From positions 1 to 35,198 of the forward strand of contig JAJJLU010000509.1 in assembly GCA_023807065.1 (NCBI GenBank): DNA of 35,198 nucleotides, given 5' to 3'. Origin of the DNA: Isotricha intestinalis (taxonomy: Eukaryota > Ciliophora > Litostomatea > Vestibuliferida > Isotrichidae). Within the stretch, counting starts at the first letter, position 1; each line of letters opens with the position of its first letter. A program made the translations under genes and the position numbers. Positions 29,320 to 35,198 of the stretch are shown one piece after another. The notes under the pieces were generated by a model. The model worked only from the letters and a program-made list of their open reading frames with translations, ran no database searches and had not been told where the DNA came from.

Positions 29320-31620
29320 TTAATCATCCATTTCACAAATTGTTTTAATCAACATAAGCATTTTCCCCATTAATTCAGTTTCACTTTTACCAATAGTAAT
29401 TTTATTAATAATTAAAATTACATTATTTTTATCTTGAGCAACAAATTCTGTATTTTCCAAAATTTTTTGAACATCAATTAACGTTAATTTATTTAATTTC
29501 ATTTCTAATTCAATTCTCATTCCAGTTCCTAAATAAATTGGACTTGCTGTTAAAAATCCAATTCTTACATTATAATTAAATTTTAAATATTTAAAAAATT
29601 CATTATTAATTTTAATCAATCGAACCAAAAATTGATTTAATTTTTCTTTAGGTTCTTTTAAACAAAGACAAAATTTAAAATGACATATATCATTAACAGA
29701 ACAAAATATATGTTTTTTATCGATAAATTTAACTATTCCTCTATTTTGAGGATAATCAGAATCAAGATTACTTTTACATAATGAATCATCATGAAAAATT
29801 AATTTATTTTCAAAAGCTATTTTTTCTGCTTCTTCTTTATTATCTACTAAAGATAAATATTCACATTTTTTTCTTTTTGAATTATATAATTCTAAAGCAT
29901 TTTTTATTATCTCTTCAGTTTTTTCATTTTCATTATTATTACTTGAAGAAAAAGGATATCCATCAATATTTCTAAATAAAAATATATATAATGATTTTAT
30001 TTTATCTAAATCTTTTCCTTCTATTGAAACTATATTTGGACTTTCATCTTTAACATGAATATGTTCCATTACATTACAATCAAAATCTTGACTTAAATAT
30101 ATATATTTCCAAACAAAAGGAAAAAAAGCTAAATATTCTGATGTGTCTTTAAATAATAATCCTAAATTTTCTGGTATATTTCCATCACAAACTGGTTTTA
30201 TTACATCATTTATATTTGTTCCTGATGATGATATATTAAATTTTATTTTATCAAATGTTTCTTCATATGCTTTTTTTATATTTTTAAATACACTTTCTCT
30301 CCTTTCTGGAAATATCATTTTTTGAAAAGAAATTCTTTTTTGATCTTTATTATTATTGAATAATTTAGCTAAACCTGCAATTTTATTTAAATAAAGAATA
30401 ACAAATAAATTAATCCTATAATCTAATTTACAAAAATCTCTAGTAATTAAATTAATATTACTTCCTTCATTTATAATTTCAATATTATCAAATTTTAAAC
30501 CATATAATAATTGATCAACAGTGGCTCCTTCAATAGGAACTTTATCAATATTTTTTAAAATAATTTCAGAATAAATTCCAAAACCATGTCCAATTAAATT
30601 AATATTAGTAGTTAAATAACCATAATTTTTATGAACTTCAAAAGGAATAACTAAAGATAATTGATGAATAATTTCAGTTAATTCATTATATCCTTTTTCA
30701 ATATTAATTTCATCATTTCCTTCAAAAACTTTTAAAACTTGTAAATGATCAGCAAAATTAATTAATATTATTAATGAATGGTCTTCACTTACATAAACAT
30801 ATCTATAATTAGGCCAACTTTGTTTTAAATTAGCAGAAGTCATCCATTTAAAATCAAAGTTAATATCTTTTAATATTTTTTCGATTTCATTTGTATTTTG
30901 TTTATAATCATATTTAATCATTTCGGGAAGAACATTTTGATCGATTTTCTCTTGAATATAATTTTGAAGTAATTCTCCAATTTCAGAAATTTTATTATTT
31001 CCTGCTGAAAAATTATTAAAAGGATATTCTTGAACATTTCTAGAAAAAGAGAAAATTAATTTATTCATATAACCTTTCAATTGATTAATTCCACAATCAG
31101 AATTTAATATTTTAGAATAATTATTAATATAAAATTCCTTTAATTCCCTTGATTTAATATTATGAACTTCATCAATAATAGGTTCTAATAAATCTTTATA
31201 AGAATTAATACAATCTGAATCAGAAATAATACAACCTATTTTATCTTCAGGGAATAAATCAGTTAATTTAGTAATAGAATTAATATTATTACCATATTTA
31301 GTTTTAATTTGTTTATATTTTAAAAAAGAACTTTTTGATAAATATTTTTTTAATAAATTATTACATTCTTCTTTAAAATGAGGATATTTAACAACTGGAT
31401 ATGCTGTTGGATATGGTTCTGGAATTTCTAAACCAAATTCTTTTCTCTCATCTTCTGTCATTAAACTTGCTAAATATTTTATCATATATACATAAGGATG
31501 AGGATCTTTATCGTGGAGAAGACTATTTAACATTTCACTTATTATATTTTCTATGTCGTATTCTTCTAAATATTTTTTAGCTGATACTTGTCGCTCTTGA
31601 ACTTTTGTTAATATGTCCAT
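29320..31620 (-). CDS. Tandem phosphagen (arginine) kinase-like protein with RIIa/Dpy-30-like N-terminus; probably inactive
   Basis: The 766-residue single-exon protein has three parts. Residues about 10-57 resemble an RIIa/Dpy-30 dimerisation-docking helix pair (KKYLEEYDIENIISEMLNSLL ... DPHPYVYMIKYLASL). Two guanidino-kinase units follow: N-domain 80-165 with C-domain 185-420, and N-domain about 437-525 with C-domain 543-766. Recognisable motifs are LLKKYLSKSSF, EYPFNN and GYPF, WPNYRY, RIGFLTASPIYLGT and MRIELEMKLNKL. Catalytic residues are lost in both. The two Arg of STRVR are absent. The EEDH acid is replaced (FADH, DICH). The reactive Cys of FCPTNLGT is Asn or Ser, and the last ATP-binding Arg (NKRRMG) reads NKITIG. 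Known phosphagen kinases buffer ATP, often in cilia. RIIa folds dock proteins to radial spokes or AKAPs. A structural or sensory role is my inference. Confidence 0.85.
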   Translation of the reverse strand: MDILTKVQERQVSAKKYLEEYDIENIISEMLNSLLHDKDPHPYVYMIKYLASLMTEDERKEFGLEIPEPYPTAYPVVKYPHFKEECNNLLKKYLSKSSFLKYKQIKTKYGNNINSITKLTDLFPEDKIGCIISDSDCINSYKDLLEPIIDEVHNIKSRELKEFYINNYSKILNSDCGINQLKGYMNKLIFSFSRNVQEYPFNNFSAGNNKISEIGELLQNYIQEKIDQNVLPEMIKYDYKQNTNEIEKILKDINFDFKWMTSANLKQSWPNYRYVYVSEDHSLIILINFADHLQVLKVFEGNDEINIEKGYNELTEIIHQLSLVIPFEVHKNYGYLTTNINLIGHGFGIYSEIILKNIDKVPIEGATVDQLLYGLKFDNIEIINEGSNINLITRDFCKLDYRINLFVILYLNKIAGLAKLFNNNKDQKRISFQKMIFPERRESVFKNIKKAYEETFDKIKFNISSSGTNINDVIKPVCDGNIPENLGLLFKDTSEYLAFFPFVWKYIYLSQDFDCNVMEHIHVKDESPNIVSIEGKDLDKIKSLYIFLFRNIDGYPFSSSNNNENEKTEEIIKNALELYNSKRKKCEYLSLVDNKEEAEKIAFENKLIFHDDSLCKSNLDSDYPQNRGIVKFIDKKHIFCSVNDICHFKFCLCLKEPKEKLNQFLVRLIKINNEFFKYLKFNYNVRIGFLTASPIYLGTGMRIELEMKLNKLTLIDVQKILENTEFVAQDKNNVILIINKITIGKSETELMGKMLMLIKTICEMDD

Positions 31621-31957
31621 TTTTTTTTTGGGTTTTAAATTTAATTTTTATTTTTAATCTTTTTTTTAAATTATTTGAAAAAAAATTTTTTTTTCAATTT
31701 TTTAAATTTCTACCCTTTTAAATAATAAATTAATTTAATAAAATTAGAATTTTCTATATATTAAATTAATTCACATATTACAAAAAGTAATGATTCATCA
31801 TTTAAAAAATTAAATATATTTACAAGGTAATTGTTATATATATTCCTACAGAACAAAAATTTAATATTTTTTTCCCATTATAAAATATCTTATATAATAA
31901 AATTAAATTAACCCAAAAAAATACTTCATCTTCAATCATTTTATCTTTTTAATTAAT
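31621..31957. other. Gene-less stretch
   Basis: This is the 5' flank of the phosphagen-kinase-like gene and 3' flank of the small gene. Long A and T runs are present; nothing else is seen. Confidence 0.5.
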
Positions 31958-32605
31958 TTAATTTTGAATATAATCCAAATCAAAATTTGTTTCATAATCA
32001 AAATTAAAATCATTATTTTTATAAGGAAAAATATAATTAACTTCTTCATATTCTTCTTTTTCAAACTTAGGATTTTTATTATAAATATCTTCTACATTAT
32101 TATTATTATTATTTAACTTTTCAATATCTTCTTTTAAATATTCTTCTTCAAAATAAGTTGTAGATAATGATGGAGATGAGTTACAATTAAATGAATTATT
32201 TGAATTAATATTATTTGATATTTGAATTATTTTTATGTCATTTAAAAACTCAGGAATAATAATTTCTTCAATTTGCGTTTGTTTTACTTTTATTTTTTTT
32301 TTAGATTCTTTAACTGTAAATATCACTTTTTTTAAATTATTATTTTTCGCTCTTAATTGTAATTCTCTTTTAATTCTAATAAATAAATTTTTAAAATTTG
32401 AATTTTGAGTCTTTTGACGTGTTTTTTTAGTGAAATAATGGAATATTAAATTTAATATATTTTTTAATTCTGACGTTGAAGTTTGTTTAAGTTCTGATAA
32501 ATCATATCCAACATTTGAACCTTTTATTAGTTGAGGTTGTTTTCTTAAATCTAAAAAAATAATATTAGTGCTTTATTAAGTTTTATATTTACTTTTTTTT
32601 CCCAT
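31958..32605 (-). CDS. Small unknown protein, two exons (first exon 13 nt coding)
   Basis: Joining 32605-32593 to 32550-31958 gives 201 residues. The ATG is followed by MGKK and, after four and a third codons, by a 42-nt intron (GTAAAT...TTTTTTTAG, phase 1, with an in-frame stop if retained). The downstream frame is then open to TAA. The N-terminal half (about 1-90) is basic and helical, with KQTSTSELKNILNLIFHYF and KKTRQKTQ. The second half is acidic and rich in Asn, Glu and Tyr, probably disordered. I do not recognise a family. The basic-then-acidic layout could suit a nuclear protein, but this is a guess. The gene diverges from the kinesin-13 gene across about 600 bp. Confidence 0.72.
32551..32592 (-). 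other. Intron of the small unknown gene (42 nt)
   Basis: GTAAATATAA... to ...ATTTTTTTAG after only 13 coding bases, phase 1. It has a pyrimidine tract before the acceptor. It is the join that supplies an ATG to a frame otherwise lacking one. Confidence 0.78.
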
Positions 32606-33211
32606 TTTTTATATAATATATTTTAATTTAGAGAGTCTATTTTATATTTTATTTTAGATATTTTTAATTATTTTTTTTCATTTAAAGATGTTTTATTATT
32701 TTTAGAATTCAGAAATAAAATGAATATTCATTTTTTAATTTATAAAAAATTATAATTTAATCTAAAATCAAAAAAAATAATAAAGTATTAAAAATAAAAT
32801 TACTTTTTTTTTTAATTCCAAATCTTCTTTTATTCTTTTACTTTATATATTTTTTTTTTACTTCAGAGACATTTTTCCTTTCTTTTTCCTTAGGGACTTT
32901 CTTTCTCTAAGAGTAATTTTCCTTGGTTTGATTCTTTTTAATCTTCAAAGAATCATCACTATCATAAATTAAAAAAAAATATTTTTTTTAATTCTAAATA
33001 TTACATTAATCTTTTTATTTTATATCATTAATATCTTCATAATTTTGGCTTTTTATTTCTTGTATTTTTCTATTTCTTTATTTTTATAAACTAAATATTT
33101 TTTTTTCTTTTTTTCTTTTTTTATTTTTAATTTTTATTTTTTAATTATTTATTTTTCATATTAATTTTTTTTATTATTAGTTTTCTCTTTTTAAATTTAA
33201 ATTTGTTAAAT
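32606..33211. other. Gene-less stretch upstream of kinesin-13
   Basis: This is the shared divergent flank of two genes. Most is T-rich on the plus strand. Bases about 32865-32965 are clearly less AT-rich and pyrimidine-biased, with CTTAGGGAC and CCTTGG. That piece could be regulatory or an old gene scrap. No intact gene or RNA is seen. Confidence 0.45.
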
Positions 33212-35014
33212 ATGAGTTATTTAGAAGATGATAAAAATTTGAATGAAATACCAAAAATTAAAGTTATTATAAGGAAAAGAAGTTTAAATATGAAAGAAAT
33301 AGAACAAAATGAAACAGATATAATAGAAATAAAAGATAAAAAAACTTTGATTTTAAAAGAAACAAAAATAACATTAGATTTATCAAAGACAATAGAAAAT
33401 CATACATTTACATTTGATAAAGTTTATGATGAAAATTCAACAAATGAAAAAATTTATTTAGAAACAGTTAGACCAATGATAAAATGTGCTTTTTTCAAAA
33501 AGGCAAAAATAAGTGTTTTTTGTTATGGGCAAACAGGTTCTGGTAAAACTTATACAATGCTGGGTAATTTAAATAAAAATAATTTAAATTTTACTCCTGG
33601 TTTATATTCCTTTGCAGCTTATGATATTTTCCAAATTATAAATTATCCTCAATTTGAAAATTATTATTTAACTTGTTCTTTCTACGAAATTTACTGTGGG
33701 AAATTATATGATTTATTAAATAATAGAAATATTTTAAATATAAGAGAAGATGGAAAACAAAATATAAATATAATAGGATTGACTGAAAAATACATTGAAG
33801 ATTTTAATGATTTAATAAATTTAATAGATTTAGGATTAAAAAATAGAACAATAGGTACTACAAAAGTTAATAATAATTCAAGTCGATCACATGGAATAAT
33901 TCAAATAAATATATTAGATTCATATGATAATATAAATGGGAAAATATCTTTTATAGATTTAGCAGGAAGTGAAAGAGAATCAGATAAAGAAATGAATTTA
34001 AATAAACAAACAAGAATTGATGGCGCTGAAATTAATAAAAGTTTATTAGCTTTAAAAGAATGTATAAGAGCACTTGAACTTGATAAAAAGCATTTACCTT
34101 TTAGAGGAAGTAAATTAACTTTAGTTTTAAGAGATTCTTTTATTGGAAATTGTAAAACTTTAATGATTGCTAATATTAGTCCTTCTTCTAATTCTGCTGA
34201 TCATACTTTAAATACTTTGAGATATGCAGATAGAGTTAAAGAATTAAAAAAAAGTAGAACTCCTAAGAAAAATAATAATAATAGGAACACTATTAATTTT
34301 GATACTAAGGAATTTATTGCTAATTTAATTGGGGATAATAATAAGAAAGTTAATAATAATAATAATAAAGAAGAATTTAATCAACTTAATAAATCTTTTA
34401 TTGTAGAAAATAAAGAAAATTTATTCATTAATAATATAAATAATTATAATGCTATTTCTAATAAGAAAAATAATGATAAAGATTTTATTAATAAAATGAA
34501 CTTTTCTTCTCCTATAAATATCAATTCAAAAAGCTATAGCAACTCTACTAATCAAGTAAACAAAATAAATAAAAAAAAGTTCATTTTAAATAATAAAGAA
34601 GATGAATTAGAATCTCTTGAAAATAAACATAATATAATATTAAATGAATTATTATTAATTGAAGATAATTGTGTTGATAAACATGCTCAAAATATTATTC
34701 AATTAGGAGAAATATTAAATCAAGAAATTCAAATTATTCAAAATTATAAAAATGGAAATGTTAATATTAAAGAATATATTGAATTAATGAAACAATTAAT
34801 TCAAAGTAAAATTATTAAATTAAAATCTATGGCAATGAATTTCAATAAATTTAATACTAAAATTGAACAAGAAGAAAAAATAAGCGAAAATATTGAAAAA
34901 ATAAAACAACAAATTAATGAAGAAAGTCAAAATTCTTTTTGTCTTTTAAAACATTTTGGAATAAATGATTCAAATAATATCTCAGTTAATAATAATATTA
35001 ATGAGAATAAATAA
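33212..35014 (+). CDS. Kinesin-13 family microtubule depolymerase-type motor
   Basis: From the first ATG (33212; a TTG three codons earlier is not needed) the product has 600 residues. The motor starts almost at once (about 15-347). P-loop GQTGSGKT 106-113, switch I SSRSH 223-227 and switch II DLAGSE 249-254 are all intact. Kinesin-13 features include VIIRKRSLN at the start, PGLYSFAAYDIF, and AEINKSLLALKECIRAL with the KEC motif. RGSKLTLVLRDSFIG is also present. Kinesin-13s remove tubulin from microtubule ends in spindles and set cilium length. The KVD finger of loop L2 reads TLD here (54-56). The class-specific N-terminal neck is practically missing. The C-terminal part is Asn-rich, then coiled (about 470-580). 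The gene ends about 170 bp before the right telomere. Confidence 0.92.
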   Translation: MSYLEDDKNLNEIPKIKVIIRKRSLNMKEIEQNETDIIEIKDKKTLILKETKITLDLSKTIENHTFTFDKVYDENSTNEKIYLETVRPMIKCAFFKKAKISVFCYGQTGSGKTYTMLGNLNKNNLNFTPGLYSFAAYDIFQIINYPQFENYYLTCSFYEIYCGKLYDLLNNRNILNIREDGKQNINIIGLTEKYIEDFNDLINLIDLGLKNRTIGTTKVNNNSSRSHGIIQINILDSYDNINGKISFIDLAGSERESDKEMNLNKQTRIDGAEINKSLLALKECIRALELDKKHLPFRGSKLTLVLRDSFIGNCKTLMIANISPSSNSADHTLNTLRYADRVKELKKSRTPKKNNNNRNTINFDTKEFIANLIGDNNKKVNNNNNKEEFNQLNKSFIVENKENLFINNINNYNAISNKKNNDKDFINKMNFSSPININSKSYSNSTNQVNKINKKKFILNNKEDELESLENKHNIILNELLLIEDNCVDKHAQNIIQLGEILNQEIQIIQNYKNGNVNIKEYIELMKQLIQSKIIKLKSMAMNFNKFNTKIEQEEKISENIEKIKQQINEESQNSFCLLKHFGINDSNNISVNNNINENK

Positions 35015-35187
35015 AAAAGAAAAAAGTAATTTTTTTATTTAATAATTTATAAATATAATTAATTTTCATTTTAAAAAATTAAAATTATTGAATAATTTTT
35101 AATTATTCAAAAAAATTAATTTTAAATTTAGATAAAGGGAGTTTTTTTAATTATCTAATTTAATAATAATAAAATTAAAAAAAAATT
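35015..35187. other. Right subtelomeric spacer
   Basis: About 170 AT-rich bases separate the kinesin-13 stop codon from the telomeric repeat. No repeat family or gene is seen, so subtelomeric DNA is almost absent at this end. Confidence 0.6.
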
Positions 35188-35198
35188 TTGGGGATTGG
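35188..35198 (+). repeat. Right telomere, GGGGATT type
   Basis: The last bases read TTGGGGATTGG, the reverse complement of the CCCCAAT unit seen at base 1, with about 1.3 units captured. Orientation is correct for a right-hand chromosome end. The tract is short, but the exact match to the left-end repeat makes chance unlikely. Confidence 0.88.

Overview
The window reads as one complete macronuclear minichromosome of a ciliate, about 35.2 kb, with telomeric repeats at both ends: three CCCCAAT units at bases 1-21 and the complementary GGGGATT pattern at 35188-35198. The DNA is extremely AT-rich. The intact genes use the standard code: 14 end in TAA, 3 in TAG, none in TGA, and none needs an internal stop as sense. 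Introns are few and short (32-50 nt, GTAA...AG). Very AT-rich minichromosomes, a CCCCAAT-type repeat and an unreassigned code point to a litostome ciliate, perhaps a rumen entodiniomorph such as Entodinium. That placement is inference from general knowledge, not a database match.

Layout. Left arm: a gene whose reading frame runs straight into the telomere without a start codon (1-1327), a p24/GOLD cargo receptor (1376-2020), a secreted PI-PLC X-domain protein (2068-3123, minus), a multi-membrane-segment protein (3468-4103, minus) and a 1488-residue Cys-rich surface protein (4370-8836). Centre-left: four tightly packed minus-strand genes (9423-15704): two unknown proteins, the RNA polymerase III factor Bdp1, and a 997-residue FtsX/MacB-type permease. 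A tRNA-Asp(GTC) gene lies at 16110-16181. Centre: a degenerate kinesin-like gene (minus) diverges from a VPS9-domain gene, followed by a TLDc-domain gene. Behind them, 21089-21943 is a patchwork of recently duplicated, internally deleted pieces of the kinesin-like/VPS9 locus plus the 3' end of a gene not otherwise present. Right arm: a second large Cys-rich surface protein (22073-26206, minus, paralogous to the left-arm one), a CDCA7-type zinc-finger gene with three introns (26483-28342, minus), a tandem apparently inactive phosphagen kinase with an RIIa/Dpy-30-like docking segment (29320-31620, minus), a small unknown gene recovered by joining a 13-nt first exon (31958-32605, minus), and a kinesin-13 about 170 bp from the right telomere (33212-35014).

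The genes do not form a pathway. Themes are cytoskeleton and possibly cilia (two kinesins, RIIa-phosphagen kinase), membrane traffic and surface (p24, VPS9, Cys-rich proteins, PI-PLC, permease) and nuclear functions (Bdp1, CDCA7-like). The most unusual content is the double pseudo-phosphagen kinase, the degenerate kinesin, the mosaic pseudogene block and the gene cut by the left telomere. The remaining gene-less stretches are AT-rich with no feature I can support.
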